From the NCBI GenBank assembly GCA_964392365.1, contig CAYMPH010000015.1, positions 32,417-96,416 of the forward strand: DNA of 64,000 bases, written 5' to 3'. This document shows, piece by piece, positions 26,840 through 35,123 of this stretch. Under the pieces are notes generated by a model. That model saw nothing but the letters and a program-made list of their open reading frames with translations, was not told the DNA's origin and made no database searches. The translations under genes and the position numbers were made by a program. This stretch comes from CAYMPH01 sp964392365 (GTDB taxonomy: Bacteria; Spirochaetota; UBA4802; UBA5550). The first letter of the stretch is position 1, and every line of letters begins with the position of its first letter.

Positions 26840-29023
26840 ATGGCAGACAAATATAACATCCATGACGCGATCGGGCTTTTTTTCACTGAAAGCAGGGAAA
26901 TGCTCGACGATATGGAAACATATCTGCTGAATCTGGAAAAAGATCCTGATGATTCAGAATCAATAAATGCTTTGTTCAGAACTGCACATACAATAAAAGG
27001 TTCATCGGGAATGTTCGGTCTTGCTGATATTGAAAAATTTACACATTCTGTTGAAAACGTACTAGATAATTTTAGGAACGGAAAAATTGCCATTTCACAG
27101 AATTTTATAGGGCTTCTACTCGATTGCCACGATTTTATTAAAATTCTGATAGATACTTTTGAGAAGAATGAAAAAGCTGTTCTTAATGAAGATATAGAGA
27201 TTCAGAGAGATGCGTTGCTTGCCTCTTTATCTGAATTTTCCAAATCATCAGAAAAACCTCCATCTGAGGATGCTTCATCTCCTGTAAATAAAGAAAGAAA
27301 TATCCGCAACGAATGCTATCATATTTCTATGAGGCTGAATACGGATGTTTTTCAAAGCGGTATTGATCCTCAATCAGCAATTTCATATCTGAAAGAATTC
27401 GGGGATATATTGAATATTATACCGGTCTATGATGATATGCCTGATGAAGAAAATATGGACCCGGAAAAATGTTATCTCGGTTTTGAAATTTCATATAAAT
27501 CTGAAATTGATAAAAGCAGAATTGAAAATATTTTTGAATTTCTAAAAGAAGATTGCGAAATAAAAATTCTTCCGCCCAGAAGCAGTATAAATGATTATGT
27601 GAATCTTATTTATGAACTGCCGGAAACTCCTATGAAAATAGGCGACATGCTTGTTAATATCGGCGCTATTACAAAAACTGAACTTGATCAGGCGCTAAAG
27701 GTTCAGACAACGGCTGTATCAGAAATAATTATAGAAGAGCCCGGAGTTGAAACTGTCACTACACCTATCGGTGAAATATTCATCAAAGAAAAAATGCTTC
27801 AGAAAACAATTGTTGAAGCTGCATTGAACAAACAGAAAGAAAATAAAATTTTTGAAGATAAAAAGAATAAAACAATAAGGATAGATGCCGGAAAACTCGA
27901 CAGCCTTATCAATCTTGTAGGAGAGCTGGTTATTAATGGTGCAACTGTTAAGCAGATTTCAGGTACAACAGGTAATACAGATCTAGTTGAATCTGTATCG
28001 ACCATGTCACGGCTTATTGATGAGGTTCGGGACAGCACCATGAATATACGCATGGTGCAGATAGGGGAAACTTTTAAAAAGTTCGAGCGGGTAGTCCGCG
28101 ATCTCAGCCGCGAAAACGGAAAAGAAATTGATCTTATAGTAAGCGGAGCTGAGACAGAGCTTGATAAAACTGTTATAGAAAAAATTTCTGATCCGATTAT
28201 GCATCTTATCAGAAATTCTATTGATCACGGAATTGGTACTCCTGATGAAAGAGCAGCTATGGGTAAGCCAAGAAGAGGTACGATATATCTTGATGCTTAT
28301 CATGAAACAGGCAGCATTGTAATTGAGGTAATGGATGACGGCGAAGGTCTTAAAAAAGATAAAATCCGCACTAAAGCTATTGAAAAGGAATTAATTAAAG
28401 AAACTGATGAGCTTCAGGACAGCGATCTTTATAAGCTGATATTTGAACCTGGTTTTTCTACAGCTGATAAAATAACAAATGTTTCCGGCAGGGGCGTTGG
28501 AATGGATGTTGTTAAAAGAAATATTGAATCTTTAAGAGGTATCATTGACATTGAAACAGAGCCGGGAGAAGGAACTACAATCAGTATTCATCTTCCTCTG
28601 ACTCTTGCTATAATAGAAGGATTTATGGTTCAGGTTGGAACGTCATATTATATTCTTCCTCTTGATATGGTGACAGAATGTATTGAGGTAACAAAAGAGC
28701 AGATGGCCGGCATGGAAGGCGGAAATTATATTAATTTAAGGGGAAATGTTCTGCCATTTATGCGTCTAAGAGAATTTTTCTCTGAAGCTGATTCTGATTC
28801 AAAACGCGAGAACATTGTTGTTGCAGAATACGGTAAAAAGAAAGCAGGACTTGCAGTAGATAAACTAATTGGAGAATTTCAGACAGTAATTAAACCGCTC
28901 GGGAAAATTTTTAAAAAACTTGAATGGGTAACTGGAGCTACAATTCTTGGAACTGGTGATGTTGCACTTATTCTTGATGTTCCGATGCTGGTTCAGCATA
29001 TTCAGAAACTTGAGAATTTATAA
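26840..29023 (+). CDS. cheA: Chemotaxis histidine kinase CheA with two MshEN-like modules
   Basis: 727 aa. The HPt domain (~8-110) has phospho-acceptor H50 in 'AHTIKGSSGMFG'. Residues ~158-260 are a P2-like domain ('YHISMRLNTDVFQSGIDP', 'IENIFEFLKEDCEI'). Residues 266-289 and 309-332 are two 24-residue repeats with MshEN spacing ('KIGDMLVNIGAITKTELDQA'; 'PIGEIFIKEKMLQKTIVEAA'). Then come the dimerisation helices ('LDSLINLVGELVINGA'), the ATPase (N-box 'HLIRNSIDHG', 'DDGEGLKKDKI', 'GRGVGMDVVKRNIE') and a CheW-like P5 domain to the end. GGAGG ribosome-binding site, 12 bp after the STAS gene. No cheR, cheB or cheD is in the window. Confidence 0.95.
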   Translation: MADKYNIHDAIGLFFTESREMLDDMETYLLNLEKDPDDSESINALFRTAHTIKGSSGMFGLADIEKFTHSVENVLDNFRNGKIAISQNFIGLLLDCHDFIKILIDTFEKNEKAVLNEDIEIQRDALLASLSEFSKSSEKPPSEDASSPVNKERNIRNECYHISMRLNTDVFQSGIDPQSAISYLKEFGDILNIIPVYDDMPDEENMDPEKCYLGFEISYKSEIDKSRIENIFEFLKEDCEIKILPPRSSINDYVNLIYELPETPMKIGDMLVNIGAITKTELDQALKVQTTAVSEIIIEEPGVETVTTPIGEIFIKEKMLQKTIVEAALNKQKENKIFEDKKNKTIRIDAGKLDSLINLVGELVINGATVKQISGTTGNTDLVESVSTMSRLIDEVRDSTMNIRMVQIGETFKKFERVVRDLSRENGKEIDLIVSGAETELDKTVIEKISDPIMHLIRNSIDHGIGTPDERAAMGKPRRGTIYLDAYHETGSIVIEVMDDGEGLKKDKIRTKAIEKELIKETDELQDSDLYKLIFEPGFSTADKITNVSGRGVGMDVVKRNIESLRGIIDIETEPGEGTTISIHLPLTLAIIEGFMVQVGTSYYILPLDMVTECIEVTKEQMAGMEGGNYINLRGNVLPFMRLREFFSEADSDSKRENIVVAEYGKKKAGLAVDKLIGEFQTVIKPLGKIFKKLEWVTGATILGTGDVALILDVPMLVQHIQKLENL

Positions 29024-29047
29024 AATTAAATCCACAAGAGGATCAAA

Positions 29048-30214
29048 ATGGATAAATCAAAAATAGACAGGATGTCTGCAATAGCTGATGATATGTCGTC
29101 AATAGCAGAGAAGGTTAATGAATCATCAAGGAAAAGGAAACAACATTCTCTTAATACATTAACTGCAGTTGATAAATCTATTGAACTTGGAAAAGCCCTT
29201 GAAAATGATTTTGATAAAATTTATAATGCGGATATGGAACAATCTATAAAGGATAACTCTATTGTTTTAACTTGCAGAATACTTCTTTCTAATCTGGAAA
29301 AACAGAAAGTAAAGCTGGAAGAGCTGAAAAACAGATCCGGTTCAAATACTGAAATAATAAAAAAAATTACAATACTGACTGAAGAATTTTACAAATCAAT
29401 TTGCGAGGCTTTTACAAGCCTGGAACTGATTATTGAAAAAGATTCAGAGATTTTACTTTCAGGGAAATTGCTGAAAATGAAGAAAAAATTTCAGCTTAAA
29501 TCAGTTAACACAATGAAAAATATAACAATGATGGTTATTGAAGATGCTGAAAAAGCTATTAACGGTTCAGCAAAAAATCTTGAAAGAGGAAAAAACATAG
29601 CAGAAAAAATTAAGAAAACAGCTGAACTTTTTGAAAGCAGAAATATCGCCGAGTTGAAAAATCTTGCTGCAGAAATTGACAATGCACATGCTACAGCAGT
29701 TGAAGTAAATGCAAAATCAAAATCCCAGTTTGAATTTGCCGAACAGTCAAATCAATTCACAATAAATCTTCATGCAGATTCAATGTCTATTAAAGAAGTT
29801 GTAGATAAAAAACATTCATTATTCGAGGAAACGCTCCAGCATGTTACTGTTTTAACAGTAATTATTTCCCTTAAATTTAAAAAATATCTGGAAGTTGAAC
29901 AACTTTATACTTCACTGGAATATTCTGATGATATACGGGAAATCCTAAATGAATTAAATGTTTTATCGAGTATCGCATTGGAGGATTTAAAAAATCTGCT
30001 GGAATTAAATTACAATATGACAGATTTCAGCCATTCAAATAATGAAGCGGAACAGATTGCAGTTGATCTTACTGAAAAAGAACATAAAGTTTACGATACT
30101 ATAAAACATGAAGTGGAGCAAATGACTCTGGCAACAGCATATCCGGTTGAAGGTTCAGGTAAAAACATACAGAATACTGACGAATTGAAAAAATTAATAA
30201 GTGATCTGCTTTAA
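29048..30214 (+). CDS. Helical protein of unknown function at the end of the che operon
   Basis: 388 aa, no signal peptide or membrane segment, almost entirely helical and rich in Lys/Glu/Asn/Ser. Heptad-like stretches ('KGLENDF'-type helices early; 'AEKIKKTAELFESRNIAELK' mid; 'DLKNLLELNYNMTDF' late) suggest coiled coils or a bundle. I do not recognise CheZ, CheC, CheX or MCP signatures. It lies 24 bp after cheA behind an AGAGGAT site, so it belongs to the operon. A structural scaffold, phosphatase or soluble sensor for the CheA complex are guesses from context only. Confidence 0.6.
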   Translation: MDKSKIDRMSAIADDMSSIAEKVNESSRKRKQHSLNTLTAVDKSIELGKALENDFDKIYNADMEQSIKDNSIVLTCRILLSNLEKQKVKLEELKNRSGSNTEIIKKITILTEEFYKSICEAFTSLELIIEKDSEILLSGKLLKMKKKFQLKSVNTMKNITMMVIEDAEKAINGSAKNLERGKNIAEKIKKTAELFESRNIAELKNLAAEIDNAHATAVEVNAKSKSQFEFAEQSNQFTINLHADSMSIKEVVDKKHSLFEETLQHVTVLTVIISLKFKKYLEVEQLYTSLEYSDDIREILNELNVLSSIALEDLKNLLELNYNMTDFSHSNNEAEQIAVDLTEKEHKVYDTIKHEVEQMTLATAYPVEGSGKNIQNTDELKKLISDLL

Positions 30215-30224
30215 AAAATTTATC

Positions 30225-32264
30225 TTATTTTACTTTAAATTTAGAGATGAAATTTGTAAGCTCAAGTGAAATAGTATTTATTTCCTCGGAGGATTGAGAG
30301 ATTGTTTCAGCAAATGAGGCTAGCTGCTGGGATGATTCATTAATTTTTTCCACAGTCGATGAAACTTCTCTTGTGGATGTTTTCTGTTCATTTGTTGCAT
30401 TGGAAATTTCATTCGCAAGTTTTTTAATGTTGTCGGTTCTTCCTCTTGCATCTGATGCCATATCTGCAAGTCTTTTTAATGTTTCAGAAAATTTCGACAT
30501 GCTGTTTTTTACAAGCTCAATGTTTTGAATTATTAATCTGAATGTTGATGCTGTTCTATCAACAATTTTAGTTCCTAGATCCACCTGTTTATTACCGTCA
30601 TTAACAAGGCTTGTGATGGTTTTAGCGCTTTCTGAAGTCTGATCAGCAAGTTTTGAAATTTCATCCGCAACAACTGCAAAACCTCGGCCGTGCTCACCAG
30701 CCCTTGCTGCTTCAATTGCTGCATTAAGAGACAGGAGATTTACCTGATCGGAAATATCTGAAATAATGCTGATAATTTCAGCAATTTTAGAAGTGCTGTT
30801 TTTAATCTTCTGCATTTCAACAACCATGTCATTTAAATCCTGCTGTCCCTGTGAAGCATCTGCTGCGGTTTTAATCATAAGGTTTGATACATCCGTTGCT
30901 TCAATAAATGAAGATTTTGCCTCTGAAGCCATATCTGACATTTTCGATGCATTTTTATCCACGTTCTGATAAACTGTTGATGCTGTTACAGCAATTTGAT
31001 CCATGGAATCAATTGTTTCCTGAAGTGCAGCAGAAGACTCCTCAACTGCAGAAGCCTGGTCCTGTGACATTTCAGCTAAATTTTTACTTACAGTTGACAT
31101 CTTGGTTGAAGATTCACCAAGTTCATAAATATTAAGTTTAAGAGAAATGAAAATTTCTTTAAATGAATTTATTATTTCACCAACAGACTGAATGAGAATT
31201 CCAATTTCATCATTTGTTTTAAAATCAGTAGAAATAGTCAGATCGCCGTCTTTCAGCTGGGATGTCATGATTTCAGCCTGTTTAACAGGTTTTATAATCA
31301 GTTTATTTAATGCGATACGGACGAGAATCGAAATCAATATTATAAAAAAGATTATAAAAACTATTATGGTTAGACGCACTGTCTTCATAGATGAATCTAT
31401 AATATCAGAATAGTTTCCTCCGGTAACAATATACCAGTCTAATGGCTCAAAATATCTGAAAACAGCGATATTATTTTCTTTATTTATTTTATATTCAATG
31501 GCCCCATTTTTTTTCTTGATTATTTCTTTTATATAGTCAACATTACCAAGGTTTTTTCCTTCCTGGTCTTTATGTAATAAAATATCACCTGAACTGGTTA
31601 CAATAAATATGGAACCCTTATCCCCAACTTTGATATTTTTTATTTTTTCTTTTAGAGAGGATTTAAGAGAAAATGATTTAAAGGTGAAATCTTCAGTGTA
31701 AGCAGATGCGCTGATAATCCAGTCAAAAGGCTCGAAATATGATAATCCTATGATTTTGCTTCTCGGGGTTTTTTCTCCGGGATTTGCCCATTTATATTCA
31801 ATAATTCCTGATTTATTTTTAATTGAATCCTTAACAAATTGATTCTTAATTACATTAGAACCAACCATTTCTTTTTTCGGGTGAAATTGAATAACACCCT
31901 GGGAATTGATTGCATAGATATAACCGTTTTTTCCTATTTTATGGGAAAGTAGAATTTCCTCTGCAGTTTTTTTTGCATTCGGAATATTTGATGCAACTAA
32001 TGATTTAGTTATGCGTGTTCCGTTTTCAGCTATATTTGTTAGTTCTGATTCAAAATCTTCAAAACCTGTATTAACCATATCGTAAATAATATTATTTTTT
32101 GATTTAAGATCTTCTGATAAAATATAGGAAATATTTTTTTTCAGCATAAAATAAATTGAAATAGTTATGATAATAAGTGAAGAAATAGATATTCCAAGAA
32201 TTACTATTATCAGTTTTTTCGACAGACTTTTATCAATAGTCTTATATATATTAGTGTTTATCAT
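30225..32264 (-). CDS. Methyl-accepting chemotaxis protein with tandem Cache-type sensor domain
   Basis: 679 aa from ATG 32264 (TGTGGAGA ribosome-binding site). TM1 ~17-40 precedes a ~240-residue periplasmic region containing two similar PAS-like halves, each ending in an 'F-D-W-I/L' type strand ('NGYIYAINSQGVIQFHPKKE' with 'SYFEPFDWIISASAY'; 'GSIFIVTSSGDILLHKDQEG' with 'RYFEPLDWYIVTGGNY'), typical of double-Cache receptors that bind amino acids or small acids. TM2 ('LTIIVFIIFFIILISILVRI'), HAMP, and the signalling tip 'VNLLSLNAAIEAARAGEHGR' follow. It is convergent with the che operon and downstream of the J-domain gene. Confidence 0.93.
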   Translation of the reverse strand: MINTNIYKTIDKSLSKKLIIVILGISISSLIIITISIYFMLKKNISYILSEDLKSKNNIIYDMVNTGFEDFESELTNIAENGTRITKSLVASNIPNAKKTAEEILLSHKIGKNGYIYAINSQGVIQFHPKKEMVGSNVIKNQFVKDSIKNKSGIIEYKWANPGEKTPRSKIIGLSYFEPFDWIISASAYTEDFTFKSFSLKSSLKEKIKNIKVGDKGSIFIVTSSGDILLHKDQEGKNLGNVDYIKEIIKKKNGAIEYKINKENNIAVFRYFEPLDWYIVTGGNYSDIIDSSMKTVRLTIIVFIIFFIILISILVRIALNKLIIKPVKQAEIMTSQLKDGDLTISTDFKTNDEIGILIQSVGEIINSFKEIFISLKLNIYELGESSTKMSTVSKNLAEMSQDQASAVEESSAALQETIDSMDQIAVTASTVYQNVDKNASKMSDMASEAKSSFIEATDVSNLMIKTAADASQGQQDLNDMVVEMQKIKNSTSKIAEIISIISDISDQVNLLSLNAAIEAARAGEHGRGFAVVADEISKLADQTSESAKTITSLVNDGNKQVDLGTKIVDRTASTFRLIIQNIELVKNSMSKFSETLKRLADMASDARGRTDNIKKLANEISNATNEQKTSTREVSSTVEKINESSQQLASFAETISQSSEEINTISLELTNFISKFKVK

Positions 32265-32278
32265 TTTTCTCCACAAAT

Positions 32279-32992
32279 CTATGCATATAAGTAATTATGC
32301 TGTTTATGTAATATAACAAATCTTTCAATATCGTTTTTGTCAATTAGATTATTTTTAATGAAATATTCACCGATTGGTTTTTTCAGGTTTTTCTGCTTTG
32401 CAAGGATTGCTGTAAGCTGAAAACTATTAATATAACCAAGCCTTAATGCGCATTCTCCGATTTTTTCAAGCTGCTGCTTTTTTTTCAAAACATCAATTAA
32501 TTTTACATTATCCAGTATTTTCCAGTTTAATGCAATTTTCCCGAAATTATCCCTGTTGCAGCGCTGCCATGTTAATGCTGATATTAATGTATTAAGATTA
32601 ATATTCCCTGAATAAAACAAAAACTGGCCAAAAAATATTTTTTTCTGCGGAATAATATGTTTTCTGAAGTCTGTTTTGGGATTTACATGCTTTTTATTTG
32701 CAGAAGGCTGTTTGCGGTGAAATGTGGCTGGATTTTTTTTATTTTTTAAAAAAGAAAAAATATTTTCATAAGCGCTGTTTATGTTAATCATCCGGCTTTT
32801 CAGTTCTGATTCTTTTAAATTCAGATATTTAAACCTGTCAGGATGATTATTAAATACAAGTTTTTTATATGCAGATTTTAATGAATCCTGATTTAAATTT
32901 TGAATAATTATCTCAGTTACATTTTTTTCGTTTGGAAAAAATAGTTTGTAGGAGTATATTATATCATTGTTTAAAAGAGATTGATTTTTCAT
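32279..32992 (-). CDS. J-domain protein with MshEN-like C-terminal repeats
   Basis: 237 aa. The N-terminal ~80 residues form a DnaJ-type J domain with the HPD triad at 50-52 ('SAYKKLVFNNHPDRFKYLN'). After a basic linker come repeats with the 24-residue MshEN spacing: 120-143 ('FFGQFLFYSGNINLNTLISA'), a poorer one ~149-173, 177-200 ('KIGECALRLGYINSFQLTAI') and 206-229. MshEN modules of MshE-type ATPases bind c-di-GMP. The protein would link an Hsp70 partner to a second-messenger or assembly signal. The MCP gene starts 14 bp after its stop, with the ribosome-binding site in between, so the pair is co-transcribed. Confidence 0.72.
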   Translation of the reverse strand: MKNQSLLNNDIIYSYKLFFPNEKNVTEIIIQNLNQDSLKSAYKKLVFNNHPDRFKYLNLKESELKSRMININSAYENIFSFLKNKKNPATFHRKQPSANKKHVNPKTDFRKHIIPQKKIFFGQFLFYSGNINLNTLISALTWQRCNRDNFGKIALNWKILDNVKLIDVLKKKQQLEKIGECALRLGYINSFQLTAILAKQKNLKKPIGEYFIKNNLIDKNDIERFVILHKQHNYLYA

Positions 32993-33153
32993 GGGTTTAT
33001 TGCCTTTTATGAAAACTAATTCTACTATATATTAAAATAAATACAAGAACAAAAAATTATTCTGTAATCACTTTGTATAAATATTATATTGACTCAAAAC
33101 AAATGCTGAATCGGATTGTATTATGATATATAAAACTTTTTTAGAGGTGTAAA

Positions 33154-34068
33154 ATGAAAGATCTTATTATTATTGGAGCCGGACCTGCAGGATTAAGTGC
33201 AGCGATATACGGGATCCGTGCAGGAATTGATTTATCTGTTATAGAAAAATTTTCTCCTGGAGGACAGGTTGTAAATACTTATGAAATTGAAAACTATCCC
33301 GGATTTGTTGATCCGGTTTCCGGATGGGATCTGATTTCAAAAATGGAAGCACAGACCAAAAGGCTTGGCGTTGAAATTTTAAATGGTGATATAAAAACAA
33401 TTAAAAAAGATGCAGAAAGAAATATATTTATGCTGACTCAGACAAACGGAAATATAACTGAATGCAGATCTGTTATTATTGCATCAGGAGCTTCATTCAG
33501 GAAACTTGGTGCTCCCGGCGAAAAAGAATTTCTTGGAAGAGGAGTTTCATACTGTGCTACATGTGATGGTGCTTTTTACAAAGAGAAAATTACAGCTGTT
33601 GTAGGAGGAGGAAATACCGCACTTGAAGAGGCAATTTTTTTAACAAGATTTGCCGGTAAAGTATATCTTATACATAGAAGAGATGAATTTAGAGCTGATA
33701 AAATTTTAAAAGACAGGATTAAGAATAACAGTAAAATTGTGGCAATTCTTGATACAACAGTTCAATCTATAAATGGATCAGCCAAGGTTGAAAGCTTAAC
33801 TTTAAAAAATAAAAAAACCGGCGCTGAAACAAATTTAACCACAGACGGGGTTTTCATTTTTGTGGGATACGATCCGAACACATCAATAGTTCCGGCAGAA
33901 ATTCTTAATGAAAATCAGGAAGTAATTGTTGATATAAACATGAATACAGTTATTCCAGGGTTATTTGCTGCCGGAGATTTAAGAAGCAGCTCAAAAAGAC
34001 AGATCGTAATGGCATGTGCAGATGGATCTACAGCAGCAATGGAAGCATATAATTATCTTAATCATTAA
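33154..34068 (+). CDS. trxB: Thioredoxin reductase
   Basis: 304 aa low-molecular-weight flavoprotein, reducing thioredoxin with NADPH. FAD motif 'IIGAGPAGLSAAIYGIRAG', redox pair C-A-T-C ('SYCATCDGAFYKEK'), NADPH motif 'VVGGGNTALEEAIFLTRFAG' and C-terminal FAD motif 'GLFAAGDLRSSSKRQIVMA' are all present. The ATG follows TTAGAGGTG. No thioredoxin gene is adjacent. It ends against the repeat element at 34069-34205. Confidence 0.95.
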   Translation: MKDLIIIGAGPAGLSAAIYGIRAGIDLSVIEKFSPGGQVVNTYEIENYPGFVDPVSGWDLISKMEAQTKRLGVEILNGDIKTIKKDAERNIFMLTQTNGNITECRSVIIASGASFRKLGAPGEKEFLGRGVSYCATCDGAFYKEKITAVVGGGNTALEEAIFLTRFAGKVYLIHRRDEFRADKILKDRIKNNSKIVAILDTTVQSINGSAKVESLTLKNKKTGAETNLTTDGVFIFVGYDPNTSIVPAEILNENQEVIVDINMNTVIPGLFAAGDLRSSSKRQIVMACADGSTAAMEAYNYLNH

Positions 34069-34205
34069 AAGGCATCACGACTCCGCTCGATGAGCGTGGT
34101 GGCATTTCGGCTTCACTCGATGAACGTTTTGAATACATCTCTGTTACACAGTTAAAGTTTCCAATAAACCATTACGCTGGTCGAGCGGAGCCGGGACCGG
34201 AGACC
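34069..34205. repeat. Small intergenic repeat element with inverted ends and internal direct repeats
   Basis: A locally GC-richer patch. CTCCGCTCGA (34081-34090) and TCGAGCGGAG (34181-34190) are perfect 10-bp inverted repeats 90 nt apart. Two 17-bp direct repeats sharing 'CACTCGATGA'-like cores lie at 34081-34097 and 34111-34127 (3 mismatches, 30-bp period). It is similar in style to the TCGAGCGGAG-type repeats scattered through many genomes. The right part runs into the 3' end of the amidohydrolase gene. No transposase is present. Confidence 0.6.
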
Positions 34206-34990
34206 ATGAATTTTTCAAGTATGTTTGAAATTTTTTCTCTCAGCTCGATTATTCTTTTAGGGTTAACCTGCATTGTATTGATATCAAAATGCTCATCCGA
34301 CAAAAATAGTGATTTTGAAATACTGAGGCGGATCATTGGAATTTTGCCGGTTCCGTAAGTGCTGAGAATATTACCGTTGAACATCGGATTGTTGAGTTCG
34401 AATTTTTTCGCTACAGTTCCATCTTCTTTATTAAAAAATTTCTGAAATAATGCTAAAAGGTTCTCTGCATTTTGCATTTCACAGGTGAAGTGTGATTTGT
34501 TGTTTTTGAAGATGACATTCTGAATTGATATCAGAGGCCTTGGCAAACCGCTGTCTGTTGCATTTTTAGGACCAACGGGCGACATAGTGTGACATTCAAG
34601 GATTAATTTAATTCCATCAGTATTTATTATTTTTTCTGCAGTTTTGTGAAATTCAGAATAATATCTTTTTATAATATTTGATAAAGCAATTTCATCAGGA
34701 TAATATCCTTCACGGAATATTTTTTTCCCCATAGATGTGGTTTTTTTGATAATTCCATCTGTTGAAGATGGCGGAATCTGGCTTATCTGTCTGTCAGTAT
34801 CAACAAAAAGCCTTGAAACTTCAGTGTCAATAACAGCATATACTTTTTCATTCAGAGAAAAAATTTCATTGGAGCATGTGTCAGCCTCGAAAAAAAGTTC
34901 GTCGCTGTTTAATACAGTGGTTTCGAACAGTTCATCCGGGATTTTATATCCGCCGTGAGGAATTAATATCAGAATAGGTAATTTTTTCAT
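34172..34990 (-). CDS. N-formylglutamate amidohydrolase family protein
   Basis: 272 aa, PF05013-like zinc hydrolase. Metal and substrate motifs are recognisable: 'ILIPHGGYKIPDEL' (His), 'FFEADTCSNEIF', 'DTEVSRLFVDTDRQ' (Asp/Arg pair) and 'LILECHTMSPVG' (His). In histidine degradation the enzyme frees glutamate from N-formylglutamate, but no hut genes are near and the family includes other amidases, so the substrate is open. The last ~11 residues ('VSGPGSARPA') are encoded within the repeat element and are probably not part of the native fold. Confidence 0.75.
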   Translation of the reverse strand: MKKLPILILIPHGGYKIPDELFETTVLNSDELFFEADTCSNEIFSLNEKVYAVIDTEVSRLFVDTDRQISQIPPSSTDGIIKKTTSMGKKIFREGYYPDEIALSNIIKRYYSEFHKTAEKIINTDGIKLILECHTMSPVGPKNATDSGLPRPLISIQNVIFKNNKSHFTCEMQNAENLLALFQKFFNKEDGTVAKKFELNNPMFNGNILSTYGTGKIPMIRLSISKSLFLSDEHFDINTMQVNPKRIIELREKISNILEKFMVSGPGSARPA

Positions 34991-35034
34991 TTAACAAATT
35001 ATTTAAAACATATAAATTTATTTCAATATAATTA

Positions 35035-35062
35035 TTGACTCTTTGTTTCATATTATTAATAT
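35035..35062 (+). promoter_or_regulatory. Sigma-70-like promoter for the propeller/OmpA gene
   Basis: TTGACT (35035-35040), 16-bp spacer, TAATAT (35057-35062), about 60 bp upstream of the TTG start at 35124. The -35 keeps five of six consensus bases. Similar TTGAC-type boxes precede several genes in this window. Confidence 0.38.
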
Positions 35063-35123
35063 ATTTTAAAATGAAAATAGATAACAGCTGTAAAAAAATT
35101 AATAATACGTTATGGAGTAAAAT

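Noticed and set aside
33089..33124. Promoter TTGACT...TATTAT upstream of trxB
   Set aside because: The spacer is 24 bp, too long for a sigma-70 promoter; a better pair was not found.
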